64,000 bases of DNA, from the IMG/VR virus record IMGVR_UViG_3300042885_000725, positions 1 to 64,000 of that record; one strand, given 5' to 3'. The position numbers and the translations under genes are program-made. This document shows, piece after piece, positions 20,464 through 30,245 of the stretch. The stretch's first letter is position 1. Every line of letters starts with the position of its first letter. The notes beneath the pieces were generated by a model. That model saw only the letters and a program-made list of their open reading frames with translations, was not told the origin of the DNA and did no database searches. The stretch is from a virus.

Positions 20464-20979
20464 ATGCTAGTAAGATTATTTGATGTACAGAATGGCACTG
20501 TAATTCCTACAGAACATTGTTATACACTGAAAGCTTTAAAGGATATTATGGACAATTATCCGGATGAATACTTAAAGATTTATCAGTATTTGTTTTACAT
20601 GACTTGTCCTAATCCTGATATGAATCCATTTTTCTATACACCTGAAGTAGATAAAGAATCTTTAATCCTTCAGGAAATAGAAGCAGAGTTTTCTACAGAA
20701 GATGATGACATTGCTATTGGTTTGCTATTCTGTCAAAGAATGTATGAAACACCAACATCCCGAGCATATAAAGGTATTGCATCTATGCTAGATAGATTAG
20801 CAAAGTTTATGGAAACTTCTACTCTTACTACAGGTAGAGATGGTAACATGAACTCTATCATTGCAGCTGCTAAAAGTTTTAATGACATCAGAACTTCATT
20901 TAAAGGAGTGTACAAAGATTTACAAGAAGAACAATCCAGCAAAGTGCGCGGGGGAATCGGTTTAGGATATGATCAATAA
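20464..20979 (+). CDS. Protein directly upstream of terminase large subunit
   Basis: 171 residues, mixed but mainly helical (YTLKALKDIMDNYPDEYLKI, IGLLFCQRMYETPTSRAYKG). Its location one base before the TerL gene is where small terminase subunits often lie, but I see no helix-turn-helix. The middle YLFYMTCPNPDMNPFFY-type segment is one I recall in phages of this group without a known role. Call left open. Confidence 0.65.
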   Translation: MLVRLFDVQNGTVIPTEHCYTLKALKDIMDNYPDEYLKIYQYLFYMTCPNPDMNPFFYTPEVDKESLILQEIEAEFSTEDDDIAIGLLFCQRMYETPTSRAYKGIASMLDRLAKFMETSTLTTGRDGNMNSIIAAAKSFNDIRTSFKGVYKDLQEEQSSKVRGGIGLGYDQ

Positions 20980-20981
20980 TT

Positions 20982-23195
20982 ATGAGAGAAATATATCAAG
21001 ACATACCTACATGGGATAACGGTACATGGACCACTACTGACTTTAACTCCAGAGAAGAATTCTATGAATACTTATTGACCAATGTTTTTAAAGAACCTGG
21101 TAAGTATGAGTTTAATGATACTACCACAAGTTTATTTACACAAGAGTCTGCAAAGTTTAATAGAGATAAAGTTTACTGTACTGCTCCATTTAAATCTAAA
21201 GATTTTATTGCTTATTGGGATGACCAAAAAGCAAAATGTAGAAGAGGTGTTCTTATTAAAGAAAAAGGTAAAGTCTGGTATATGACCAGAGACTACTATA
21301 TGTGGTTGAACTTCTTACCTATCTTTAACAAAGAGATTCAAAAATTTGGTTTTGCTGATATCCGGGATGCTCAGTATCATATGGCTTTATATGAGATATT
21401 AGCAGAACTAAACTATAATCACATTGCTATTCTTAAAAAAAGACAGATAGCTTCTTCTTATTACCACATGGCTAAACTTCTTAACCAACAATGGTTTGAA
21501 GAAGGGGTTACTCTAAAGATTGGGGCCAGTCTTAAAGACTACATCAATGAGAAAGGATCTTGGAAATTTTTACAAGAGTACGCGGCTTTTCTTAATGAAC
21601 ATACTGCATGGTATAGACCAATGTCTCCAGACAAGGTTATGATGTGGCAACAAAAGATTGAAGTAAGAAGAGGAGACAGAAAAACAGAAGTAGGTCTTAA
21701 AGGTACTATACAAGGTATGTCATTTGAAAAGGATCCAACAAATGGTGTAGGGGGTCCGGTAAAATACTTCTTTCATGAGGAAGCAGGGATTGCTCCAAGG
21801 ATGGATAATACATATGAGTATATGCGTCCAGCCATGAGATCTGGTTTAACAACTACTGGAGTATTTATTGCTGCAGGATCGGTAGGGGATTTATCTCAGT
21901 GTGAACCATTGAGAAAAATGATTCTTTATCCAAAAGAAAATGATATCTATTCTGTGGAAACAGACTTACTAGATAATAAAGGTTCTGTAGGAAGATCAGG
22001 GTTATTCATTCCTGAGCAATGGTCTATGCCTCCATATATTGATAACTTTGGGAATTCTAAAGTACAAGAAGCATTAGAAGCACTAGATGATCAGTTTGAG
22101 AAATGGAAAAAAGAACTTGCTCCAGAGACATATCAGTTAAGGATTTCTCAGCATCCAAGAAATATTGAAGAAGCTTTTGCTAACAGAACTATATCTAAGT
22201 TCCCAATGCATCTTGTAACAGCACAGCAAAGAAGGATTGAAGATAAAGAATATGCTTATGAATTCTTAGATTTAGGTAGAGATGCTAATGGTAAAATACT
22301 TCCTGAGCATAGTAACAGAAGACCAATTACAGAATTCCCAATTACAAAAAATACTGAAGATAAAACAGGAGTTCTTGTAGTATGGGAAAGACCGGTTGAG
22401 AATCCTAGCTTTGGTATGTACTACGCAAGTATTGACCCCGTGGCTGAGGGTAAAACAACTACATCAGAATCCTTATGTTCTATCTATATTATGAAAGCTC
22501 CTGTAGAAGTAACAAAGGTTACAGGTATAGAAACTGAAACATATATAGAACCAGATAAAATTGTAGCAGCATGGTGCGGAAGGTTTGATGATATTAATAA
22601 AACACATCAGAGACTAGAGACAATTATTGAATGGTATAATGCCTGGACAGTAATTGAGAACAACATCTCATTATTTATCCAATACATGATCTCTAGAAAG
22701 AAGCAGAAGTACTTGGTACCAAAAAGTCAAATAATGTTCTTAAAAGACCTGGGATCTAATAATTCAGTATACCAGGAGTATGGTTGGAAGAATACAGGAA
22801 CATTATTTAAAGCTCACTTATTGAGTTATGCTATTGAGTACACAAAAGAAGAACTTGATGTTGAAACTAAATCTGATGGTACTATTGTAAGAACTAAATA
22901 TGGTATTGAAAGAATACCAGACATTATGTTACTCAAAGAAATGGCTGCTTACTCAGATGGAGTCAATGTGGATAGACTTGTTGCCTTCTGTGCAATGGTT
23001 GCATTTATGAGAATTCAACAAGCAAATAGAGGTTATAGTAAAAGGGTCATCATGGATGATGCGGCCAAAAACTTGCAAAAGTCAGAAAATTTGTATAAAT
23101 TAAGTAGTAGTCCTTTCCGTCACATGGGTAGGAGTGCAGGTAGTTCATCAGGAGGAAAGAATATAAATAGATCTCCATTTAAAAATATAAGATAG
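20982..23195 (+). CDS. terL: Terminase large subunit (TerL)
   Basis: 737 residues. The ATPase half shows an unusual P-loop, LKKRQIASSYY (151-161), where the canonical GK[ST] is replaced by IASS. It also has a Walker B strand with catalytic acid, KYFFHEEAG (261-269), and the coupling motif TTGVFIAAGSVGD (291-303). The nuclease half opens with YYASIDPVAEG (Asp near 484) and has WTVIENN (Glu near 557), the usual RNase H-like order of metal ligands. TerL drives DNA into the prohead and cuts it. The length is at the high end for the family. The portal gene follows after two bases. Confidence 0.88.
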   Translation: MREIYQDIPTWDNGTWTTTDFNSREEFYEYLLTNVFKEPGKYEFNDTTTSLFTQESAKFNRDKVYCTAPFKSKDFIAYWDDQKAKCRRGVLIKEKGKVWYMTRDYYMWLNFLPIFNKEIQKFGFADIRDAQYHMALYEILAELNYNHIAILKKRQIASSYYHMAKLLNQQWFEEGVTLKIGASLKDYINEKGSWKFLQEYAAFLNEHTAWYRPMSPDKVMMWQQKIEVRRGDRKTEVGLKGTIQGMSFEKDPTNGVGGPVKYFFHEEAGIAPRMDNTYEYMRPAMRSGLTTTGVFIAAGSVGDLSQCEPLRKMILYPKENDIYSVETDLLDNKGSVGRSGLFIPEQWSMPPYIDNFGNSKVQEALEALDDQFEKWKKELAPETYQLRISQHPRNIEEAFANRTISKFPMHLVTAQQRRIEDKEYAYEFLDLGRDANGKILPEHSNRRPITEFPITKNTEDKTGVLVVWERPVENPSFGMYYASIDPVAEGKTTTSESLCSIYIMKAPVEVTKVTGIETETYIEPDKIVAAWCGRFDDINKTHQRLETIIEWYNAWTVIENNISLFIQYMISRKKQKYLVPKSQIMFLKDLGSNNSVYQEYGWKNTGTLFKAHLLSYAIEYTKEELDVETKSDGTIVRTKYGIERIPDIMLLKEMAAYSDGVNVDRLVAFCAMVAFMRIQQANRGYSKRVIMDDAAKNLQKSENLYKLSSSPFRHMGRSAGSSSGGKNINRSPFKNIR

Positions 23196-23197
23196 TT

Positions 23198-25927
23198 ATG
23201 CAAGTATATAACGCAATGCAACTTAAAAAAGGAGCTAAGGCTTCTCATAATAGGATGGGTAGTATTACCCAACCGTTGCAATTTATTCCTAAAAAAGAAA
23301 AAGATGATGAGTGGGCTGCTTGGAATCTTGATTGGTTAGAATGGAACGGGTTAAAACAAATCCGCAGAAATGCGCGCAGACTAATGAAGAACTATAAGCT
23401 TGCAAAAGGTATTATAGATAAGTCAGACTATATAGTTGAAGAAAACAATGAAATGAAAGAGATTGTTGATGTATTAACTAGAGAAGACTGGTCTGCTTTA
23501 GAATTAAAATTCTATCCTATTATTCCAAATGTTATTAATGTTCTTGTAGCTGAATTTGCTAAAAGATCTACTAAACTTACATACAGAGCTATTGATGAAT
23601 TCTCATACAATGAGATGATGGAGCAAAAAAGAAAGATGGTGGAGGATACATTAATGGCTGAAGCAAGTACTCAAATACAAGCTGCATTAATGGAACAAGG
23701 TCTAGATCCTGAATCACAAGAAGCACAACAACAATTATCACCTGAAAATTTAAAAACATTACCACAGATTGAGCAGTTCTTTAAGAAAGATTATAGATCA
23801 CTTGTAGAGCAATGGGCTTCTCACCAACATAAAGTAGATGTTGAAAGATTCCGTATGGATGAACTTGAGGAAAGAGGTTTTAGAGATATGCTTATTACAG
23901 ACAGAGAGTTCTGGCATTTTAGAATGATGGAAGATGATTATGATGTAGAGTTATGGAATCCTCCGGTTACTTTCTATCACAAATCTCCAGATGCAAGATA
24001 TATTTCTCAAGGTAACTGGGTTGGAAAAGTAGACATGTTAACTGTTGCTGATGTAATTGATAAGTACGGATATGTTCTTACAGAAGAACAACATGAAGCA
24101 TTAGAAGCAATTTACCCAATTAGATCTGCAGGTTATGCAATAGGAGGTCAAAATGATGGTACTTTCTATGATGCTACTAAGTCACACGAATGGAATACTA
24201 ACATGCCTTCATTAGCATACAGACAGTATACTACAATGATGGCCGGATCTGTATATGATGGTGGAGATATTATTAATCAAATCCTTTCTGAAGGAGAAGA
24301 TTACTATGACCAAGGTACAGCATACTTGTTAAGAGTAACTACAGGTTACTGGAAGTCTCAAAGAAAAGTAGGACACTTAACTAAAGTCAAAGAAAGTGGT
24401 GAAGTAATTAATGAGATCATTACTGAAGATTATAAAGTAACTGACAATCCAATTTATGATACAAGGTTATTTAAGAATAAAACTAAAGAGAATCTTGTAT
24501 ATGGAGAACATATTGACTGGATCTGGATTAATGAGGTTTGGGGTGGTGTAAAAATTGGTCCAAATATTCCTTCATTCTGGGGTATGAATAATCCGGGTGG
24601 TTTCTCTCCTGTTTATATTGGTATAGATAAAAACCATATTGGACCTTTAAGATTTCAATTTAAAGGAGACAATAGTTTATATGGTTGCAAGCTTCCTGTA
24701 GAAGGAGCTGTGTTTTCTGATAGAAATACTAAGTCAACTTCTTTGTTAGATTTAATGAAGCCATACCAGATTGGATACAACATTGTAAACAATCAGATAG
24801 CTGATATACTAGTTGATGAGTTAGGAACAGTAATTTTACTTGACCAAAATTCATTACCTAGACACTCAATGGGTGAAGACTGGGGTAAGAACAATTTATC
24901 AAAAGCGTATGTGGCAATGAAGAATTTCCAGATGCTTCCTTTGGATACCTCAATAAGCAATACGGAAAACCCTCTTAACTTCCAACACTTTCAGAAATTA
25001 GACCTTTCACAAACAGAAAGGTTAATGTCAAGAATTAAATTAGCAGAACACTTTAAGCAACAAGCTTATGATGTGATTGGTATTAATCCTCAAAGAATGG
25101 GTCAACAGTTATCACAAATGACTGCTACTGGAGTTGAACAAGCTGCATCAGCATCATATGCTCAAACGGAAGTATTCTTTATGCAACACTGTGATTACTT
25201 AATGCCTCGCGTACACACAATGAGAACTGATCTTGCACAGTACTATCATTCAACAAAACCGTCAGCTAGGCTTTCCTACATGACATCCCAAGATGAGAAT
25301 GTAAACTTTGAAATAAATGGTACAGACTTATTGATGAGAGATCTTAATATATTCTGTAGTACTACAGCAAATCATAGAGCAGTGTTAGAGCAATTGAAAC
25401 AAATGGCTATGACAAACAATACTACAGGAGCTACAATTTATGACTTAGGTAAACTTGTACAAGCTGATACAGTATCAGAAGTTAATAGTACTCTTAAAGC
25501 TGCTGAAGAAAAACAACAACAACAAAAACAACAAGAGCAACAGCAACAACAAGAAATGCAACAACAACAAATGGAGTCTCAAGAAAGACAAAAGAAAATG
25601 GAACTTGATGCTCAAGAGTTAAGAGATGAAAAGAATAGACAAAGAGATATTCTTGTTGCTGAAATTAGAGCTGCTGGTATGGGGTCTATGGTTGACTTAA
25701 ATGAAAATAAACAATCTGACTTCTTAGATGCTATGAAAGATATTAAAGATACTGAACAGTTTCAAGATCAAATGAATTTACAAAGAGAAAAAGAAACAAA
25801 CAGAATGAATAATGACTCTCAAAAAAATCAAATTGAAAGAGAAAAAATACAAGCTCAAAAAGAAATAGCAGATAAACAACTTGCTGTTGCAAGAGAAAAT
25901 AAAAATAAATATGATAAAAAAGAATAG
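23198..25927 (+). CDS. Portal protein
   Basis: 909 residues. The N-terminal half has the run of long helices and loops of portal proteins (LEWNGLKQIRRNARRLMKNY, PIIPNVINVLVAEFAKRSTK), and the gene follows TerL directly. The later part includes IGINPQRMGQQLSQMTATGV, a pattern common in portal cores (the G-[IV]-[NT]-P-x-x-x-G-Q segment). The last 150 residues are extremely glutamine-rich and then charged coiled coil (QQQQKQQEQQQQQEMQ), likely the inner barrel or crown. It forms the dodecameric DNA channel. The stop lies within a possible terminator stem. Confidence 0.85.
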   Translation: MQVYNAMQLKKGAKASHNRMGSITQPLQFIPKKEKDDEWAAWNLDWLEWNGLKQIRRNARRLMKNYKLAKGIIDKSDYIVEENNEMKEIVDVLTREDWSALELKFYPIIPNVINVLVAEFAKRSTKLTYRAIDEFSYNEMMEQKRKMVEDTLMAEASTQIQAALMEQGLDPESQEAQQQLSPENLKTLPQIEQFFKKDYRSLVEQWASHQHKVDVERFRMDELEERGFRDMLITDREFWHFRMMEDDYDVELWNPPVTFYHKSPDARYISQGNWVGKVDMLTVADVIDKYGYVLTEEQHEALEAIYPIRSAGYAIGGQNDGTFYDATKSHEWNTNMPSLAYRQYTTMMAGSVYDGGDIINQILSEGEDYYDQGTAYLLRVTTGYWKSQRKVGHLTKVKESGEVINEIITEDYKVTDNPIYDTRLFKNKTKENLVYGEHIDWIWINEVWGGVKIGPNIPSFWGMNNPGGFSPVYIGIDKNHIGPLRFQFKGDNSLYGCKLPVEGAVFSDRNTKSTSLLDLMKPYQIGYNIVNNQIADILVDELGTVILLDQNSLPRHSMGEDWGKNNLSKAYVAMKNFQMLPLDTSISNTENPLNFQHFQKLDLSQTERLMSRIKLAEHFKQQAYDVIGINPQRMGQQLSQMTATGVEQAASASYAQTEVFFMQHCDYLMPRVHTMRTDLAQYYHSTKPSARLSYMTSQDENVNFEINGTDLLMRDLNIFCSTTANHRAVLEQLKQMAMTNNTTGATIYDLGKLVQADTVSEVNSTLKAAEEKQQQQKQQEQQQQQEMQQQQMESQERQKKMELDAQELRDEKNRQRDILVAEIRAAGMGSMVDLNENKQSDFLDAMKDIKDTEQFQDQMNLQREKETNRMNNDSQKNQIEREKIQAQKEIADKQLAVARENKNKYDKKE

Positions 25928-25980
25928 TCTTAGCTATATAGTGCTCAAAAATTTTTAAGACTATTTAAATTTTTCAAGTT
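25923..25980 (+). terminator. Possible terminator after the portal gene
   Basis: AATAGTCTT (25923-25931, containing the stop) and AAGACTATT (25967-25975) form a nine-base stem with a 35-base loop, followed by TAAATTTTT. The large loop makes termination uncertain. Confidence 0.45.
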
Positions 25981-25987
25981 TATTTAT

Positions 25988-26003
25988 TATATTAAATTAT
26001 AAA
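25988..26003 (+). promoter_or_regulatory. TATATTAAATTATAA promoter-like element before head genes
   Basis: TTTATTATATTAAATTATAAACTAAAACCAACAAAATG combines the T-rich TATATTA element with the A-rich ACCAACAAAATG leader. The same downstream half recurs at 57052. It would boost scaffold and capsid transcription. Confidence 0.5.
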
Positions 26004-26017
26004 CTAAAACCAACAAA

Positions 26018-27292
26018 ATGAATAAAGATGCAACTAATCTTGATGAGATTCAAGATTCTACAACGGTAGAGCAAGTTGATGTTAACATTGATGAACTATT
26101 TGGTAATCCCGGAGCTGCAAACATCATGACACCGGAAGATGGTAAAGCAGAGGAAAAACCAAAAACCATGTTCAGTGCTGAAAACATTGACACCTCGTTC
26201 CTTGACAATAAACCTGCTACAGCTCAAGAAAAAGCTCAAGCTGTAGAAGACAAAGCAGAAGTTGAAGAAACTATTGCTGAGTTAGATAATCTTATTAGTC
26301 AAAATGAAGAAGCTAGTACTAAGAATGGAAGACCTAAAGTAGATAAAGATGGTCTTTATGATTTAGCTCAAAAGATGATTGAAGAAGGTACCCTTATTCC
26401 TTTTGATGATGAAAAACCATTAGAAGAATATAGTACTAAAGACTTTAGAGAATTGTTTGAAGCAAACTTTCAAGAAAGAGAGAATGCAGTAAAACAAAAT
26501 GTTCCTAAAGAATTTTTTAATGCTCTTCCTGAAGAACTTCAAATTGCTGCTAAGTATGTAGCTGACGGTGGTCAAGATTTAAAAGGTCTTTTTAGAACTC
26601 TTGCACATGTAGAAGAGATTATTGATTTAGATCCTACTAATGAAGCTGACCAAGAAGAAATTGCTAGACAATATCTTTGGGCTACTAACTTTGGAAATGC
26701 TGAGGAAATTGAATCAGAAATTCAAGATTGGGCGGACATGAATAAGCTTGAACAAAAAGCTAATCAGTTTAAACCTAAGTTGGATAGAATGCAAGAAGAA
26801 ATTGTTGCAAGACAATTAGCAGAGCAGGAACATAAAAAAGAACAACAAACTAAACAAGCTAAAGCTTATACTGATAGTGTATATAATACACTTGCAGGAG
26901 GTGAAATTGGTGGTGTTAAATTGGATAAGAAAATTCAAAGTATTCTTTATTCAGGATTAGTTCAACCTAACTACCCTTCAATCTCAGGAAAGAATACAAA
27001 CTTGTTAGGACACTTGTTAGAAAAGTATCAGTTTGTTGAACCTAATCATGGTTTAATTGCTGAGGCACTTTGGTTACTTCAGGATCCGGAAGGATACAGA
27101 ACTAAAATCAAAGAGCAAGGTTCTAAAGCTGCTGTAGAAAAAACAGTAAGAAGTTTGAAAACTGAAGAGTCTAGAAAATTATCTAGTTCTTCAACTAACA
27201 CCGGTGCAGGAGAAGAAAACAGACCATCTTCAAATAAACCACAAAAAACAATACAGCGTCAGAATACAAATATATTCAGACGTACATTTTAA
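26018..27292 (+). CDS. Scaffold-like protein between portal and capsid genes
   Basis: 424 residues, acidic and highly helical. The N-terminal 100 residues are disordered and rich in Asp/Glu (DEIQDSTTVEQVDVNIDELF), the middle is coiled coil (about 220-300), and the C-terminus is Ser/Asn/Gln-rich and basic (QKTIQRQNTNIFRRTF). Position between portal and major capsid genes, acidic helical body and basic C-terminal capsid-binding tail all fit a scaffolding or prohead core protein. No protease motif was found. Confidence 0.7.
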   Translation: MNKDATNLDEIQDSTTVEQVDVNIDELFGNPGAANIMTPEDGKAEEKPKTMFSAENIDTSFLDNKPATAQEKAQAVEDKAEVEETIAELDNLISQNEEASTKNGRPKVDKDGLYDLAQKMIEEGTLIPFDDEKPLEEYSTKDFRELFEANFQERENAVKQNVPKEFFNALPEELQIAAKYVADGGQDLKGLFRTLAHVEEIIDLDPTNEADQEEIARQYLWATNFGNAEEIESEIQDWADMNKLEQKANQFKPKLDRMQEEIVARQLAEQEHKKEQQTKQAKAYTDSVYNTLAGGEIGGVKLDKKIQSILYSGLVQPNYPSISGKNTNLLGHLLEKYQFVEPNHGLIAEALWLLQDPEGYRTKIKEQGSKAAVEKTVRSLKTEESRKLSSSSTNTGAGEENRPSSNKPQKTIQRQNTNIFRRTF

Positions 27293-27316
27293 TTAGTAAC
27301 TAATAAATAAATATAA

Positions 27317-28936
27317 ATGGCAACTCCAGTTTTAAACAATGGTATATTTCTGCGTGATACTGCATACAATGCAAGTTCACACGTAGATTCTTACCACTTA
27401 GTAAACATGTTGAAAGATGCTCAACCAATGGATTTAGGTCCGGTTGACTTATGGGCTATGTCCCAAAAAGTTGAAATGCCTTTGTACCAAATGTCTTCTT
27501 TCGGTGGAAAGAATGTAATTATGGTAGACAATGCAAGAGGTGAATATAGATGGCAGACTCCTGTATCTATTGATCTTCCTTACATTATTGAGGACATTGA
27601 ACCGGATAATGAATTCAAAGGTATTGAGGGTTCAACTTTCAGAATTAAATTAAACAGACGTGAGTTTGGACATGGTGATATGTTCACCTATGACAAATAC
27701 AACGGTGTTGAACTTTATGTAACAGCTGAAGATATCTTACCTGTAGGTGATGGATTTATCTATACCGTACAGTTAGTAAACAATGATAACTTCAAGTTCT
27801 TGGATAACAAGTACTTAGCTAACGGAACTAAAGTTTTCCGTAAAGGTTCTGCTCGTGGTGAATATGGTGAGAGATTCTCTGACATCCAAACTAGAGCTGG
27901 TTTCCGTGAATTCTACAATTATGTAGGAGGTGCAGAAGCTCACGTTCATTACTCTATCTCTTCTAGAGCAGATTTGATGATCAAAGGTGGTATGAATGCA
28001 GATGGTACAGTTCCTGTAACTGAGATCTGGAGAACATTTGATACAAACTTAAATGATCCTTCAATCAATAGCTTAGATGATATGGTTAAGACATTAGGTA
28101 AAGACAAAGTTAAAAAAGCTTTTGACAATGGTGATTTATCTAGAACTTTCTTAACTACTATGGAAGCTGCTCACTTATCTAAGATTGCTCAAGATATTGA
28201 GACTTACTTAATGTGGGGACAAGGTGGTAGAATCAAACAAGATGGTCCAGATGATTTAAGATTGTCAGTGGGTCTTTGGAAACAGTTGGATAACTCTTTC
28301 AAAAGAATCTACAACAAAAACAATTTTACATTGGATTTATTCCGTGGTGAGATCTACAACTTCTTCAACGGTAAAGTTGAGTTCCAAGGTCCAGATCCAA
28401 AACGCTCTCTAGTTGTTCAAACTGGTATGGGTGGTATGAGAATGGTAAATGAGGCTATCAAACGTGAGGCAGTATCTTCAGGTTTATTGATCCAAGCTGC
28501 TGATATCGGTGCTATCACTGGTAAAGGTATGGACTTAAACTTTGGATTTGCATACACTTCATATGTTATCCCATTCTTGGCTAACGTGAAATTTGTATTG
28601 AATCCTGCATTTGACAATGTTCATACAAATGATATTGAGAACCCAATCATTGATGGTTTCCCATTATCTTCTTATTCATTCATTATCTTTGATATCACTG
28701 ATAATACAAATGATAACATCTACTTATTGAAATTATCTTGGGATAATCAATTGAAATGGTGGTATCAAAATGGTACTATGGACTACATGGGAAGAACTCA
28801 AGGGTTCCAATCTTCAGGTCAGTTCAATGGATACCGTGTAATGATGTCTCAAACAATGCCTGCTATTTGGGTTAAAGATCCAACTAAAGTATTGAAAATT
28901 GTTATGAGAAACCCAATCACTGGCGGATCATTCTAA
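27317..28936 (+). CDS. Major capsid protein
   Basis: 539 residues. Called from position after TerL, portal and scaffold, size, and composition: long N-terminal arm (MATPVLNNGIFLRDTAYNAS), mixed alpha/beta core with many aromatic residues, and no repeats. The HK97-type capsid fold is the expected structure. The gene prefers C-ending codons (TTC, AAC, TAC, ATC) more than its neighbours, as highly expressed genes do, has an A-rich leader and is followed by a strong terminator. I cannot place it in a named capsid family. Confidence 0.8.
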   Translation: MATPVLNNGIFLRDTAYNASSHVDSYHLVNMLKDAQPMDLGPVDLWAMSQKVEMPLYQMSSFGGKNVIMVDNARGEYRWQTPVSIDLPYIIEDIEPDNEFKGIEGSTFRIKLNRREFGHGDMFTYDKYNGVELYVTAEDILPVGDGFIYTVQLVNNDNFKFLDNKYLANGTKVFRKGSARGEYGERFSDIQTRAGFREFYNYVGGAEAHVHYSISSRADLMIKGGMNADGTVPVTEIWRTFDTNLNDPSINSLDDMVKTLGKDKVKKAFDNGDLSRTFLTTMEAAHLSKIAQDIETYLMWGQGGRIKQDGPDDLRLSVGLWKQLDNSFKRIYNKNNFTLDLFRGEIYNFFNGKVEFQGPDPKRSLVVQTGMGGMRMVNEAIKREAVSSGLLIQAADIGAITGKGMDLNFGFAYTSYVIPFLANVKFVLNPAFDNVHTNDIENPIIDGFPLSSYSFIIFDITDNTNDNIYLLKLSWDNQLKWWYQNGTMDYMGRTQGFQSSGQFNGYRVMMSQTMPAIWVKDPTKVLKIVMRNPITGGSF

Positions 28937-28946
28937 TAATACCTAG

Positions 28947-28984
28947 AATAGGTAGGGGATTAATTTCCTCTACCTATTTTTTTT
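28947..28984 (+). terminator. Intrinsic terminator after the major capsid gene
   Basis: AATAGGTAG (28947-28955) and CTACCTATT (28970-28978), extended by GGGA/TTTC-type pairs, then a T-run. Confidence 0.85.
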
Positions 28985-29018
28985 AATTAATTTTACAAAA
29001 ACAAAAACCAACAAAACA

Positions 29019-30035
29019 ATGGAAAATTTCACAATGGTTGAGACCGGAAAAGGCTCAATTAAAAAAACAGCTATTGCTGTAAGACCTTACTTTGACAGCT
29101 CCGCTTCTAACATGGGATTAGAAGAATATGGTATGAGCTTATTTGATGGAGTAACACATAATGAGCAACTATCTTGTTTAGATAACAATGGTGTTGTAAG
29201 ATATGTTACTGGATTAAATGAGTTTGCTCCGGAAATCAAATTACTTCCTATAGAAGAGAAAGAAGCAAGAGTAAGAGAGATCAGAATAGCAGTTGCAGAG
29301 TTAGAGCAAGAACTTGCTGCAAATGTTATTGATATTGATGATAAAGAATTCTGGAATAAGGTTATATTATTAAAACCTAACAACTCAGAATTTTGGAATA
29401 GAATTAGTATGTCATGTGGTAATGAACCAGTATTCCTGGATCCTAAAGACCCATATGATAGAATTAAACTTTATGCAATTGAAGCTGGGGGATTCTCATT
29501 AGTTTCAAAAAGTTTAGAAGATGCTAGAGCAAAAGCTGTTCCACCAAAGTTTTACTTAGATAAAGAAGAGGAAACTGTAATGGTAAGAACAGAGTACAAA
29601 AAATTACGTAACAAAGCTCTATCTGAATTGCAAAAATTATATGACAAAAATAGTACTAAGTTATTCTACATTGCAAAAATTGTAGATATCAACAGTACAC
29701 AATATAGAAAATCTACTCAAAATGATACTATCTATGAGAACATGGATAACTTCATTGCAGGTTTAGGTGGAGAATCAAACAAAGAAAGAGCTGCTAAAAC
29801 ATTTATGGAAGTAGCTAATATGGATATGGAAACACTAAAAATTAAATCAATTGTTAGAGATTCCGTATTTTTTAAGTATATTGTTAATAAGGCAGATGGT
29901 TATATCTATCATACTAAAACTAACGCGTTGTTGGGTAGGAATGTATCTGATGTACTAGAGCACTTGAGAAATCCTTTAAATGAGGATATCTTAAAAGACT
30001 TAAATGCTGCTTGTGAAAAGTATTGGAACTCTTAA
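29019..30035 (+). CDS. Head-block protein of unknown function
   Basis: 338 residues, mixed composition, opening MENFTMVETGKGSIKKTAIAV. The central part has acidic helices (KEARVREIRIAVAELEQELA) and a FWNKVILLKPNNSEFW segment. I recognise no domain. It has one of the best A-rich leaders of the window (ACAAAAACAAAAACCAACAAAACAATGG) right after the capsid terminator, so it is probably abundant, perhaps a head completion or decoration protein. Inference from context only. Confidence 0.7.
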   Translation: MENFTMVETGKGSIKKTAIAVRPYFDSSASNMGLEEYGMSLFDGVTHNEQLSCLDNNGVVRYVTGLNEFAPEIKLLPIEEKEARVREIRIAVAELEQELAANVIDIDDKEFWNKVILLKPNNSEFWNRISMSCGNEPVFLDPKDPYDRIKLYAIEAGGFSLVSKSLEDARAKAVPPKFYLDKEEETVMVRTEYKKLRNKALSELQKLYDKNSTKLFYIAKIVDINSTQYRKSTQNDTIYENMDNFIAGLGGESNKERAAKTFMEVANMDMETLKIKSIVRDSVFFKYIVNKADGYIYHTKTNALLGRNVSDVLEHLRNPLNEDILKDLNAACEKYWNS

Positions 30036-30047
30036 AAATAAAATAAA

Positions 30048-30218
30048 ATGAAATCTGCAAATGTAACTGGTACTAAATCTAAGAAACTAATGGGTGTTAC
30101 AAAAACTCCAACAGGTAAAGTAGGTGGTACAAACAAAGCTGTACAAGCAATTAAATCTCCAACAGGTAAAGTTGGAGGAATTTCTAAAGCACCAAAAAAA
30201 GCATCTCCTTGTAAATAA
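30048..30218 (+). CDS. Tiny lysine-rich protein with PTGKVGG repeats
   Basis: 56 residues. Two copies of K-[TS]-P-T-G-K-V-G-G are seen (about 19-27 and 36-44), and the sequence is very basic (MKSANVTGTKSKKLMGV). It starts a group of nine small basic genes lying between head and connector genes. A DNA-condensing or internal head role is likely for such proteins, but unproven. Confidence 0.65.
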   Translation: MKSANVTGTKSKKLMGVTKTPTGKVGGTNKAVQAIKSPTGKVGGISKAPKKASPCK

Positions 30219-30240
30219 GGGGATGTTTAATTTTATTTTA
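30202..30240 (+). terminator. Possible weak terminator
   Basis: CATCTCCTT and AAGGGGATG pair around the stop codon, followed by TTTAATTTTATTTT. The stem contains one mismatch, and the next gene starts at 30246. Confidence 0.35.
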
Positions 30241-30245
30241 ATATT

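Noticed and set aside
25500-25600. CAA-repeat run as a mutational or regulatory repeat
   Set aside because: It is in frame and encodes the glutamine-rich tail of the portal protein.
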